Below, piece by piece: positions 35,589-43,689 of a stretch of DNA of 64,000 nt. Both the position numbers and the translations under genes were made by a program. The stretch comes from an uncultured Pelagibacteraceae bacterium (GTDB taxonomy: Bacteria > Pseudomonadota > Alphaproteobacteria > Pelagibacterales > Pelagibacteraceae), in contig CACJRL010000005.1 in NCBI GenBank assembly GCA_902595815.1, positions 1 through 64,000 of the forward strand, written 5' to 3'. Each line of letters opens with the position of its first letter. Position 1 is the first letter of the stretch. The notes beneath the pieces are model-generated. The model worked only from the letters and a program-made list of their open reading frames with translations, did no database searches and was not told where the DNA came from.

Positions 35589-36458
35589 TTATTTTACCGT
35601 ATCAATACTTTCAATATTGCTAAGAGAATTATTTAATTCCTCTAAATTTTCTCTTCTACCAATCATTACAACTGATAATCCAAATGCGATAATTAGAGCT
35701 AAGGGGATAGCTGTAACAACACTTATGTAATCAGCCATTAAGATTAAATAAATAGCATAAAATAAAATTGATCGGATAATAACTGTAGATTTAAAAACAG
35801 CTATGATTGCTAAAGAATGTTTAATCAAATTTTTAAAACTCATCTTGGAAGGACCAAAATATCTTGTCCCTCTTTCTGAAGGAGATGAAGATCTATCTTT
35901 TTCTAATTTTGCCAATGCTCCAGAAAAGCTGCACCAAGTAGATTTATCGTTTATTAATTTCTCAACAGTTGACTTTGGAAGACAAGTATAATTTCCAAAT
36001 TTTATTGAGTGACCAGTAAATACGTAAGTGATTATTTTATGGAAATGATAACAAATTTTAAAAATAAAATTTTCAGATCTTTTTACTCTTTCTCCAACAA
36101 TTGGTTTTCCTTCATCATATTTTATGTATTCTAGAAAACTTTTAATTTCTTCAGGTCTATCTTCACCATCTGAATCCATTGGAATTACGTAATCAAACTC
36201 TTTATTTTGAAATATATGTTTAAGTCCTGTTGCAATACATCTTCCATGTCCTTGATTGTTTCTAATATTTAAAATTTCAACAGATAATAAGTTTTCTGTA
36301 TTGGAAATAGAAGTTGGTTTTTCCTCAGTTGATGCATCATTAACTATAACAAGAGAAAATTCAGCATCTAAATCTTTTACAATAGTATTTATTTCTTCAA
36401 TTAATTTTGAAGCTGATTTCCAGTCATTGTAAACTGGTGTTAAAATAGTAATTTTCAT
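35589..36458 (-). CDS. GT2 family glycosyltransferase with C-terminal membrane helices
   Basis: A 289-residue GT-A fold transferase of the dolichol/undecaprenyl-phosphate sugar synthase type. ILTPVYNDWKSASKLIEEI at the start, LVIVNDASTE, NQGHGRCIATGL and the DXD region YVIPMDSDGEDRPEEI (about residues 91-106) are visible. Two hydrophobic helices near residues 218-265 anchor it in the membrane. Such enzymes load a sugar onto a polyprenyl phosphate, and the GT39-type transferase two genes upstream could use that lipid-linked sugar, as in the ArnC/ArnT pair. This pairing is inference. Confidence 0.85.
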   Translation of the reverse strand: MKITILTPVYNDWKSASKLIEEINTIVKDLDAEFSLVIVNDASTEEKPTSISNTENLLSVEILNIRNNQGHGRCIATGLKHIFQNKEFDYVIPMDSDGEDRPEEIKSFLEYIKYDEGKPIVGERVKRSENFIFKICYHFHKIITYVFTGHSIKFGNYTCLPKSTVEKLINDKSTWCSFSGALAKLEKDRSSSPSERGTRYFGPSKMSFKNLIKHSLAIIAVFKSTVIIRSILFYAIYLILMADYISVVTAIPLALIIAFGLSVVMIGRRENLEELNNSLSNIESIDTVK

Positions 36459-36462
36459 TTAT

Positions 36463-36567
36463 TTAACTTGCAAGTAACCTCAGCAAAGAGGCTACAATTC
36501 CATGTCCAGACAACTCTATTATTACAACAATAAAGACGATGAATAGTATGTTTTTATTGAATTTCAT
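36463..36567 (-). CDS. 34-aa single-helix membrane peptide between two glycosyltransferases
   Basis: A short ORF that starts 2 bases after the GT39 stop and ends 4 bases before the GT2 start, exactly filling the space. It opens MKFNKNILFIVFIVVIIEL and ends GIVASLLRLLAS: a positively charged N-terminus, one hydrophobic helix (about residues 7-17) and a second weaker amphipathic stretch. The snug fit in a tightly packed operon and a good helix argue that it is real. No family recognised. It could be a small regulatory subunit or the remnant of a longer flippase-like protein. Confidence 0.55.
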   Translation of the reverse strand: MKFNKNILFIVFIVVIIELSGHGIVASLLRLLAS

Positions 36568-36569
36568 AT

Positions 36570-37895
36570 CTACGATCCAACACAAATCTTATCAATACAC
36601 ATATATTTTTCAAATGAATTCAATTTTTCCTTTGTAACAAAGCCTTTCCAAATAGGCCTTGAATTAATGTGATATGATAAATTTCCAGCTTTCCATTCAT
36701 CGCCAAGCACATATTTAATAGGTTCATCATGTTGTTCATGCCATGCCATTTGAACTTTTATAGCTATATCTTTTCCAGGATAATCAGTCCTTTTATCAGT
36801 CTGAGATATTGAGACATAACCATACAAAATTGGAGATAATAGAAATACAAATACAAATCCTATTAAAAAGGAATTTAGTTTCTTAATGTTTATTTGATTT
36901 TTCAAAAGGTAAATAAACAAAGTTCCAAGGAACAAGTAAAAAGGGGTCATCCACATAGTTCTAATTTTTGACCCGGTTATTAGCGCTGTCATAAAAACCA
37001 GAACAATTGGGACTAAATTAATAAATATTAAAAATAAAAGTTTTTCATCTTTTAAATTTAATTTTTTGGGAATTTTTTTTATTAGTAGCCATACTAAAAT
37101 TAAAAATGGTATTAAAATACCAATTTGTTTTAATGTGAATATCAATGGATATTTAAGATGATTTATTATTTGTCCTTCATCTAAACCTGCTCTAGCAAAA
37201 CCATACTTGATAGTAATAAAATCATTATTGAATAACCAAATTATATGTGGGATTAAAATTACAAAAAATACTTCTAAAGAAACTAAATATTTAAAATCAA
37301 ATTTTTTAGATTTTTTAATGAATATTAAATATGCAAACAATAAATCTATTGCTACTAATAAATAAATAAAAAGATACTTAGATAGAATTCCAAACGCTGC
37401 TGCAGCTCCTAACAAGATGCAATCATAGAGCTCGATTTTTTTACTATTGTATATTTTCCAAGTATAATAAACCGTCAAACACCAAAAAGGTAATTGGCAA
37501 ACATTTACATTAAATTCTGGAGTTGTGAAATTATAAAAGTATATCCCTTCAATAAGAAAAACAGATAACAAACTCAAAGTGCCATCATTGAGAATTTCCT
37601 GTGATAATTTAAAAATAATGAAAAAAGATATCACTACAAAAATTTGACTTAAAAAATAATAAGCCCAATCTTGTGGTCCAAATATTTGAAAAAAAACTTC
37701 TGGAAAAAACGCACTTAGTGGTGGATGTTTATTAAATCCCCAATCTAAATTACTACCCCAAGCCAAAGCTTCAATTGTATCTAAAGGTAAATTTGAGTTT
37801 GTGATCGTAGGAACAACTGTCCATAGAATTAAGTGAGTCGTTACAAAAATATAAAAAATATTATTTATATTTCTTTTGTTTAAGGCCATTTTCAT
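36570..37895 (-). CDS. GT39-type (PMT/ArnT-like) membrane glycosyltransferase
   Basis: A 441-residue polytopic protein of about ten helices. The N-terminal loop DTIEALAWGSNLDWGFNKHP with HPPL is the catalytic acidic/His region of the family that transfers a sugar from a polyprenyl-phosphate carrier to lipid A or protein on the outer face of the inner membrane. I use the ATG at 37895 (MKMALNKRN); the longer frame to a GTG at 37925 would run into the dksA -35 element and adds a non-hydrophobic tail. Another ATG two codons later is possible. The C-terminal periplasmic part contains two cysteines. Head of the GT39-peptide-GT2 operon. Confidence 0.8.
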   Translation of the reverse strand: MKMALNKRNINNIFYIFVTTHLILWTVVPTITNSNLPLDTIEALAWGSNLDWGFNKHPPLSAFFPEVFFQIFGPQDWAYYFLSQIFVVISFFIIFKLSQEILNDGTLSLLSVFLIEGIYFYNFTTPEFNVNVCQLPFWCLTVYYTWKIYNSKKIELYDCILLGAAAAFGILSKYLFIYLLVAIDLLFAYLIFIKKSKKFDFKYLVSLEVFFVILIPHIIWLFNNDFITIKYGFARAGLDEGQIINHLKYPLIFTLKQIGILIPFLILVWLLIKKIPKKLNLKDEKLLFLIFINLVPIVLVFMTALITGSKIRTMWMTPFYLFLGTLFIYLLKNQINIKKLNSFLIGFVFVFLLSPILYGYVSISQTDKRTDYPGKDIAIKVQMAWHEQHDEPIKYVLGDEWKAGNLSYHINSRPIWKGFVTKEKLNSFEKYMCIDKICVGS

Positions 37896-37918
37896 CAATC
37901 TATATGAATAAACCGTTC

Positions 37919-37946
37919 TTGACACTCATTTATTCATGAATATATT
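37919..37946 (+). promoter_or_regulatory. dksA promoter
   Basis: TTGACA (37919-37924) and TATATT (37941-37946) with a 16-base spacer form a near-consensus sigma-70 promoter. The predicted transcript start, about 37953, lies after the first possible ATG (37936) of the dksA frame and before the second (37969), so it decides the start codon of that gene. Confidence 0.65.
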
Positions 37947-37968
37947 CACCAACTCAAAAAAGCTAAGT

Positions 37969-38385
37969 ATGGTAAGAATTTCAAAAACTTATACTCCAAA
38001 AGAAAAAGAGAAATACATGTGTGCTAAACATTTAGCGTATTTTAAGATGAAATTAATGGAGTGGAAAAAAGATTTAAAGAGATCTAATAATGAAGCGATT
38101 TTTCAAGCATCCATGGATGATAATAGTGCATCAGCTGACATAGTTGATCAAGCAAGTTCATACACTGAAAAGAATGTAGAAATGAGAGCTATTAATAGAC
38201 AAATCAAATTAATTTCTAAAATAGACAGTGCATTAAAGAAAATTCAAGATGGAACTTATGGATTTTGTGAAGATACTGGTGAGCCTATCGGTTTAAAAAG
38301 ATTAATGGCAAGACCAGTAGCAACTCTTTGCATTGCAGCTCAAGAAAAACACGAAAAAGACGAAAAAGTTTACGCTGACGATTAA
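37969..38385 (+). CDS. dksA: DksA-type transcription factor, zinc-independent form
   Basis: A 138-residue RNA-polymerase secondary-channel protein that acts with ppGpp on rRNA and amino-acid promoters. The coiled-coil tip motif DIVDQA (Asp57, Asp60, Ala62) matches the functional DxxDxA. The globular end has C100-x2-T103-x17-C121-x2-A124 instead of the four-cysteine zinc finger, the same replacement reported for Pseudomonas DksA2, which works without zinc. I start at the ATG at 37969 (MVRISKTYTPKEKEKY) because the promoter lies over the earlier ATG. The end overlaps the convergent GST gene by 4 bases. Confidence 0.9.
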   Translation: MVRISKTYTPKEKEKYMCAKHLAYFKMKLMEWKKDLKRSNNEAIFQASMDDNSASADIVDQASSYTEKNVEMRAINRQIKLISKIDSALKKIQDGTYGFCEDTGEPIGLKRLMARPVATLCIAAQEKHEKDEKVYADD

Positions 38386-39005
38386 GGGAAATCTATTTCA
38401 GCATCTTTGTTTAATGCTTTAAACCCTTTTACTACAGCTGGACGTTCAGCAATTTCAACAAACCACCTAGATAGGTTTTCATAATTATTTAATCCAATAT
38501 CGTGTCTTTTATGTCTTGCAATCCACGACCATGTAGCAATATCAGCAATAGAATATTTATCATTTGCTAAAAATTTACTTTGAGCCAATCTAGCCTCAAG
38601 ATCTTCATAAATCTTTCTGGTAATTTTGAAGTATCTTTCTTCACCCCACTCACTTTTTCCTTGATGATAATAATGAAACTGGTGATGTTGACCTATCATT
38701 GGACCAACAATAGCCATTTGAGCCATTAACCACTGGTTTATCTCTAGCCTGTCTGCTTCAGGATAGAGTTTCTTGCTTTTCTCACCTAAATACATAAGTA
38801 TAACTCCAGACTCGAATACGGTCTTATTATTCTCATGATCTATAATTACAGGAATTTTATTAAAGGGACTTATTTTTTTAAATTCTGGTTTAAATTGATC
38901 TCCACTCAAATTAACTTTTGTTAGTTTGTATTTAAAATCAATTTCCTCGAGCATTATGCTAATTTTCCACCCATTGGGAGTATCAGCAGTAAAGAGTTCA
39001 ATCAT
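38382..39005 (-). CDS. Glutathione S-transferase
   Basis: A 207-residue GST. The N-terminal thioredoxin-like domain reads MIELFTADTPNGWKISIMLE with NKIPVI (cis-Pro) and FESGVILMYLGEK (the ES glutathione-binding pair, near residue 65). The C-terminal helical domain contains FLANDKYSIADIATWSW. The pattern is closest to YfcG/YghU-like bacterial GSTs, which have disulfide-bond reductase or peroxidase activity. It overlaps the ferredoxin reductase gene by 4 bases (ATGA) and is the last gene of the ferredoxin-FNR-GST unit. Confidence 0.9.
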   Translation of the reverse strand: MIELFTADTPNGWKISIMLEEIDFKYKLTKVNLSGDQFKPEFKKISPFNKIPVIIDHENNKTVFESGVILMYLGEKSKKLYPEADRLEINQWLMAQMAIVGPMIGQHHQFHYYHQGKSEWGEERYFKITRKIYEDLEARLAQSKFLANDKYSIADIATWSWIARHKRHDIGLNNYENLSRWFVEIAERPAVVKGFKALNKDAEIDFP

Positions 39006-40018
39006 TCTTTAACACCCAATCTATCTTTGATAGTGCTGGATGCGGTTGTAAATTCAAATCTATATTTTTCATCAGGTCTTGCATATTTAAAGCAGCCTCT
39101 TGCAGCTAAAGCTCCTTCGTGAAAACCTGAAAGTATTAACTTTAATTTACCTGGATAAGTACAGATATCCCCAATTGCAAATATCCCTTTTTTATTTGTT
39201 TCAAAATTTTCTGTATTCACTGGGATAGTTTTTTTATCTAAATTTAAACCCCACTCAGCAATTGGTCCTAATTGCATTATTAATCCAAAGAAACCTAAAA
39301 CATAATCAGCTTTTATAACTTTACTTTCACCTGACTCACTTTTTATTTCTACACTTTCTAATGAGCCATTTCCTTTGACATCTTTAATTGAATATTTAGT
39401 AATTAAATTAATAGTTTTATTATCACTTAATTCTTTTATTTTTTGAACACTTGCAGGTGCTCCTCTGAACTCATCTCTTCTATGAACAAGTGTTACTCTT
39501 GATGAATTAGATAATTCTATAGCCCAATCAAGTGCACTATCTCCACCTCCAAAAATAACTACTGATTTATCTTTAAAAATAGTTTTGTCTTTTATTGAGT
39601 ATAAAACTGATTTTCCATCATACTTTTCAGCACTTTTAGTTGGGAATTTTCTAGGTTCAAAAGAACCTACGCCACCTGCTATAACAATATTAGGTGTTTC
39701 AAATTCTTTACCATTTAATGTTTTAACTAACCATTTATTGTTTTCATTTTTTAATTCTTGAACTCTATCACTTAAATGAAAGTTAAAATTAAAAGGTTTT
39801 ATTTGTTCAATTAAATTATTTGTAAGTTCTTCTCCTGTACATTTAGGAACTGCAGGAATATCATAAATTGGTTTATCAGGATAAAGCTCAATACATTGTC
39901 CTCCAATTTTATCTAAATTGTCTACAATTTCACATCTTAATCCGATTATCCCTAATTGGTGTGCACAGAATAAACCTGTGGGTCCTGCTCCAATAATGAC
40001 TACATCTGTTTTAATCAT
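39002..40018 (-). CDS. Ferredoxin-NADP reductase, thioredoxin-reductase-like type
   Basis: A 338-residue flavoprotein. FAD motif VVIIGAGPTGLFCAHQLG (residues 6-23), NADPH motif VVIFGGGDSALDWAIEL (about residues 148-164) and the C-terminal FAIGDICTYPGKLKLILSGFHEGALAA. There is no CxxC redox pair between the NADPH motif and the C-terminus, so this is the TrxR-like ferredoxin/flavodoxin reductase rather than a thioredoxin reductase. It directly follows the ferredoxin gene, its ATG overlapping that stop. It would move electrons between NADPH and the ferredoxin. Confidence 0.93.
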   Translation of the reverse strand: MIKTDVVIIGAGPTGLFCAHQLGIIGLRCEIVDNLDKIGGQCIELYPDKPIYDIPAVPKCTGEELTNNLIEQIKPFNFNFHLSDRVQELKNENNKWLVKTLNGKEFETPNIVIAGGVGSFEPRKFPTKSAEKYDGKSVLYSIKDKTIFKDKSVVIFGGGDSALDWAIELSNSSRVTLVHRRDEFRGAPASVQKIKELSDNKTINLITKYSIKDVKGNGSLESVEIKSESGESKVIKADYVLGFFGLIMQLGPIAEWGLNLDKKTIPVNTENFETNKKGIFAIGDICTYPGKLKLILSGFHEGALAARGCFKYARPDEKYRFEFTTASSTIKDRLGVKE

Positions 40019-40341
40019 TAAACTTGTTTCTCCGGCATATGTACAGTTAAACCATCTAAATCATCTGAGACTATTAATTGACAACTTAATCTGCTATTAG
40101 ATTTAGGTTCAAAGGCTTGATCTAACATATCATCTTCACCCATTTCTTTTTCTGGAAGTTTTTTGAACCATTCATCATCATTAATATATACATGACAAGT
40201 TGCACATGACATTCCGCCTCCACAATCTGCATCTATGCCAGGAATATCATTTTGTATAGCACCTTCCATTACACTAAGACCATTAGCAACATCAGCCTCA
40301 TGTTCAGTGCCATTGAATTCTATATATTTGATTTTTGCCAT
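40018..40341 (-). CDS. [2Fe-2S] ferredoxin, adrenodoxin type
   Basis: A 106-residue electron carrier. Cluster ligands are C-x5-C-x2-C in DADCGGGMSCATCHVYI (Cys40, 46, 49) plus Cys in SRLSCQLIV near residue 87. The start is the ATG at 40341 (MAKIKYIEFNGTEHEA); the frame is open to 40446, but that extension would include the proteorhodopsin terminator. Partner of the reductase immediately downstream. Located right after proteorhodopsin, as in other SAR11 genomes. Confidence 0.93.
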   Translation of the reverse strand: MAKIKYIEFNGTEHEADVANGLSVMEGAIQNDIPGIDADCGGGMSCATCHVYINDDEWFKKLPEKEMGEDDMLDQAFEPKSNSRLSCQLIVSDDLDGLTVHMPEKQV

Positions 40342-40418
40342 ATTTAATAAATAATTCTTATAAACTAATTTGCGACTGCGGCAAATTTTTGAAATTAAGC
40401 ATTTTCTTTTTTTAGTCC

Positions 40419-40453
40419 AAAAAAAAAGGCAGGTATGTTTTAGCATACCCGCC
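40419..40453 (-). terminator. Proteorhodopsin terminator
   Basis: On the minus strand, a 10-bp stem (GGCGGGTATG with CATACCTGCC, one G-U pair) and a 6-base loop start about 22 bases after the proteorhodopsin stop and are followed by nine T's. A strong intrinsic terminator. It would separate the abundant proteorhodopsin mRNA from the ferredoxin-reductase-GST genes, which then need readthrough or a promoter in 40342-40418. Confidence 0.92.
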
Positions 40454-40475
40454 TCTTTTTAATATTAAAAGCTAA

Positions 40476-41246
40476 TTATCTAGCTCGTGCTCCACCTTGT
40501 GAAACTGCTGCTGACCAGATTACTAGACCAAAAGCAATTTTGTTGATGAAGTCTGCTAAGTTGTAAATCACGTTCAATGAGTTAGCGTCTACTCCACCTA
40601 CTAGGTAACCAAAAATGTAACCTAATGGGTAAATAGCCCAACCGATTGTTACGATCATTCTCATAGCACCCCATGCAGTTGCTAATGGCTTGTTTCCAGT
40701 TTTAGCTGCAATTTTTCCAGCTTCACCAGAGAATACTTCATATAAGATGTAGATCCATCCAGCCATACCGACTATGAAACCAAGCATAGCATTGATGTAA
40801 CCTGCTTCTCCTAAGTATCCACCAATTAACATCACAAGCGAACCAATTAATAATCTCCAGAAGATTGCTCCTGGGATTTTCTTAACTGCTGCTAGAATTA
40901 AGTAAAACTCGATCATCTGTAATGGTACAGTGATTAACCAATCAATATATCTATATACCGTTGGAGAATCTCCAGTCATTACCCATACATCTCTCATGTA
41001 CATGTAGTGAATGAATGCAACACCAGTTACAAGACCAGCTACTGTTACTGAAGTTTTCCAGCCTGCTGCAACAGTATTTCTTTCCATGAAGAAGAATACT
41101 GTAGCTGCTGCCATACCCATTGCGATTACCCAAAAGGAAATCCCAACGAAGTCGTCAGAAGCTAACATAGCAGTTGCTGCGTTTGCTGCACCAGTAAGAC
41201 CAAATAGAGCCACTGCTGCTAATGCAAACATTTTAAGTTTTTTCAT
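40476..41246 (-). CDS. Proteorhodopsin, blue-tuned light-driven proton pump
   Basis: A 256-residue seven-helix retinal protein with a signal peptide ending near AANA (residue 23). Retinal lysine is Lys236 in FINKIAFGLVIW. Proton acceptor Asp102, Thr106 and donor Glu113 in YRYIDWLITVPLQMIEFYL give the DTE pump motif; His80 is the partner of the acceptor. Gln110 is at the spectral tuning position (105 in the green form), where Gln gives blue absorption. A strong ribosome site GAGAGGGAG lies before the ATG. Followed by its own terminator. No retinal-synthesis genes are within the window. Confidence 0.98.
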   Translation of the reverse strand: MKKLKMFALAAVALFGLTGAANAATAMLASDDFVGISFWVIAMGMAAATVFFFMERNTVAAGWKTSVTVAGLVTGVAFIHYMYMRDVWVMTGDSPTVYRYIDWLITVPLQMIEFYLILAAVKKIPGAIFWRLLIGSLVMLIGGYLGEAGYINAMLGFIVGMAGWIYILYEVFSGEAGKIAAKTGNKPLATAWGAMRMIVTIGWAIYPLGYIFGYLVGGVDANSLNVIYNLADFINKIAFGLVIWSAAVSQGGARAR

Positions 41247-41273
41247 AAAAAACTCCCTCTCGTTAGTTTTTTT

Positions 41274-41291
41274 TAGTTTAAATTTAAACTA
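41274..41291. promoter_or_regulatory. 18-bp palindrome before proteorhodopsin
   Basis: TAGTTTAAATTTAAACTA reads the same on both strands. It is 28 bases before the proteorhodopsin ATG, between the ribosome site and a weaker hairpin (41293-41315, stem GGAcAAACC with one mismatch). It could be an operator for a dimeric regulator or an mRNA hairpin. In AT-rich DNA about one such palindrome per window is expected by chance, so this is only a candidate. Confidence 0.3.
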
Positions 41292-41460
41292 CGGACAAAC
41301 CACAAAGGTTTCTCCAAAGTTAGGGGCTTAATATCAAATTAAATTAGTTTGTTGAAGACTTTTTGCCGCGTTATAAGTGTTGATTTTACTGACTTTTTAA
41401 AATTAAATACAACCTGTTGCATAAATTCAATAGAAAAATGACACCAAATAGCAAATCAAA

Positions 41461-43353
41461 ATGAATAGAAATTACAAAGAAATTTACGACGAATCTCTAA
41501 AAAATCCAGAGGAATTTTGGCAGAAAGTTTCTGAAGATGTGTTTTGGTTCAAAAAACCAACTAAGATTTTAAAAAAAGACAACCCTCCTTTCTATAAATG
41601 GTTTGAGGATGGTGTAACAAATACATGCTACAACGCCTTAGACCTTCACATTGATCAAGGAAGAGGTGATAAAACTGCTTTAATCTATGACAGTCCTATA
41701 ACAGAAAGTAAAGCAAAGTTCACTTTCAAAGAATTAAAAGAAAAAGTTTCAAAATTTGCAGGCGCTTTAGATAAGCAAGGAGTTAAAAAAGGAGATCGTG
41801 TAATAATTTATATGCCAATGATACCAGAAGCAGTGGTCGCGATGCTCGCATGTGGGAGAATTGGAGCAATTCACTCTGTTGTATTTGGTGGTTTTGCATC
41901 AAATGAATTAGCTAGTAGAATTGATGATAGTAAAGCTAAAATTTTAATCACAGCATCATGTGGTTTTGAACCTGGAAGAACAGTTGAGTATAGACCACTT
42001 GTAGATGGAGCTTTAAAATTAGCAAAACATCAAGTTGAAAAGGTAATACTATTTCAGAGAAAAAATCACGAGGTAAAATTAAATAAACCATTAGAAATAA
42101 GTTGGGATGAAGCTCTATCTGGAGCAACTGACAAAGATTGCGTTGAGATGGGCGCTAATGATTATGCTTACATCCTTTACACTTCAGGGACCACAGGTAT
42201 TCCGAAAGGAATAGTTAGAGATATTGGAGGTCACATAGTTGCTCTCAAATGGACAATGAAAAATATTTATAACATTGATCAAGACGATATATGGTGGTCA
42301 GCAAGTGATATTGGTTGGATAGTCGGACATTCCTATATTGTCTATGCTCCATTATTCAAAGGTTGTGCAACTCTTTTGTTTGAGGGGAAACCTGTTGGTA
42401 CTCCTGATGCTGGAGTATTTTGGAGAATAATATCAGAATATAAAATTAAATCTTTATTTACAGCTCCTACCGCGTTCAGAGCAATAAAGAAAGAAGATCC
42501 AGAAGGTAAGTTTTTTTCTAAATATGATTTAAGTTCATTTGAGTCTTTATTTTTAGCAGGTGAAAGAGCAGATCCAGATACAATTAAATGGGCTGAAAAT
42601 TTACTTAAGGTTCCTGTAATTGATCATTGGTGGCAAACTGAAACAAGTTGGGCGATAAGTTCAAATTGTACCGGAATTGAAATGCAAGAAACAAAGTATG
42701 GATCTGCTTGTAAAGCAGTTCCAGGTTATGATGTAAAAATTATTAAACCAGATCAAACAATAGCAAAACCAAATGAAATGGGAGATATTGTAGTTAAACT
42801 TCCACTTCCTCCAGGAACATTCCCAACTTTGTGGAATGCAGACGAAAGATATAAAGAAAATTATATGTCAAATTATAATGGTTACTATCAAACTTACGAT
42901 GCGGGACATATTGATGATGATGGATATATTTGGATTATGTCTAGAACAGACGACATAATAAATGTTGCAGGGCATAGACTTTCAACTGGTGCAATAGAAG
43001 AAGTTTTGTCTGAACATCAGTCTGTTGCTGAATGCGCAGTGATAGGGATAAAAGATCAACTAAAAGGACAATTGCCGATTGGTTTAATTGCTCTAAAAGC
43101 GGGAGTTTCAATGGATAATGAGACTATTTCAAAAGAGTGTGTGCAAATGGTTAGAGATAAAGTCGGACCAGTTGCAGCTTTTAAAATAGCAATCGTTGTT
43201 AAAAGATTACCTAAAACTAGATCTGGAAAAGTTCTTAGAGGAACAATTAGAAAAATTGCTGACAAAGAAGAATATAAAATGCCTGCAACTATTGATGATC
43301 CTGCCATCCTTGATGAGATAAAAGAAGACTTAATAAATAGCAATATTTTATAA
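41461..43353 (+). CDS. prpE: Propionyl-CoA synthetase (PrpE-like acyl-CoA ligase)
   Basis: A 630-residue AMP-forming acyl-CoA synthetase. The ATP motif YILYTSGTTGIPKGIVRD is near residues 238-255, DIGWIVGHSYIVYAPL follows, and the C-terminal catalytic lysine is in KTRSGKVLRG (about residue 590). GFEPGRTVEYRPLVDGAL is diagnostic for PrpE/ACSS3 rather than acetyl-CoA synthetase. It activates propionate, possibly also acetate. Divergent from proteorhodopsin across 214 bases. An 8-codon ORF (41438-41464) ends across its start codon. Confidence 0.92.
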   Translation: MNRNYKEIYDESLKNPEEFWQKVSEDVFWFKKPTKILKKDNPPFYKWFEDGVTNTCYNALDLHIDQGRGDKTALIYDSPITESKAKFTFKELKEKVSKFAGALDKQGVKKGDRVIIYMPMIPEAVVAMLACGRIGAIHSVVFGGFASNELASRIDDSKAKILITASCGFEPGRTVEYRPLVDGALKLAKHQVEKVILFQRKNHEVKLNKPLEISWDEALSGATDKDCVEMGANDYAYILYTSGTTGIPKGIVRDIGGHIVALKWTMKNIYNIDQDDIWWSASDIGWIVGHSYIVYAPLFKGCATLLFEGKPVGTPDAGVFWRIISEYKIKSLFTAPTAFRAIKKEDPEGKFFSKYDLSSFESLFLAGERADPDTIKWAENLLKVPVIDHWWQTETSWAISSNCTGIEMQETKYGSACKAVPGYDVKIIKPDQTIAKPNEMGDIVVKLPLPPGTFPTLWNADERYKENYMSNYNGYYQTYDAGHIDDDGYIWIMSRTDDIINVAGHRLSTGAIEEVLSEHQSVAECAVIGIKDQLKGQLPIGLIALKAGVSMDNETISKECVQMVRDKVGPVAAFKIAIVVKRLPKTRSGKVLRGTIRKIADKEEYKMPATIDDPAILDEIKEDLINSNIL

Positions 43354-43355
43354 TA

Positions 43356-43688
43356 ATGCTTAAAACATATCTTTTTTTAGTAGGAGCAATTATCTGCGAA
43401 GTTTGTGGAACAATGCTTCTTCCTGTTACTCAAAACTTTACAAAAGTAACACCAACAGTATTTTTGGCTGGATTTTATTTATCGGCTTTTTATTTACTTA
43501 CGTTTGTTGTTGACAAACTGCCTATAGCTATTGTTTACGGAACATGGAGTGGTCTTGGGATTTTTACTATCGCAATATTGGGCTATATATTTTTTAAACA
43601 ATCTTTAAGTTGGCAAGCTATTTTGGGTATGTTTCTAATCGTTGTTGGAGTAACACTTGTAAACATTTATTCAAGTAAAACTATTTGA
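43356..43688 (+). CDS. SMR family multidrug/cation exporter
   Basis: A 110-residue four-helix protein of the small multidrug resistance family. The essential membrane glutamate is in VGAIICEVCGTMLLP (Glu16). AIVYGTWSGLGIFTIAILGY and a C-terminal MFLIVVGVTLVNIYS are family segments. SMR proteins work as antiparallel dimers exchanging cationic compounds for protons; some export guanidinium. It begins 2 bases after prpE and is convergent with the dihydroorotase gene. Confidence 0.9.
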   Translation: MLKTYLFLVGAIICEVCGTMLLPVTQNFTKVTPTVFLAGFYLSAFYLLTFVVDKLPIAIVYGTWSGLGIFTIAILGYIFFKQSLSWQAILGMFLIVVGVTLVNIYSSKTI

Positions 43689-43689
43689 C

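Noticed and set aside
39002..40018. Calling the flavoprotein a thioredoxin reductase
   Set aside because: The redox-active CxxC pair of thioredoxin reductase is absent; the gene follows a ferredoxin and matches the TrxR-like ferredoxin reductase pattern.
40342..40446. N-terminal extension of the ferredoxin frame (35 extra residues, Lys/Cys-rich)
   Set aside because: It would encode part of the proteorhodopsin terminator; the ATG at 40341 gives the standard ferredoxin start.
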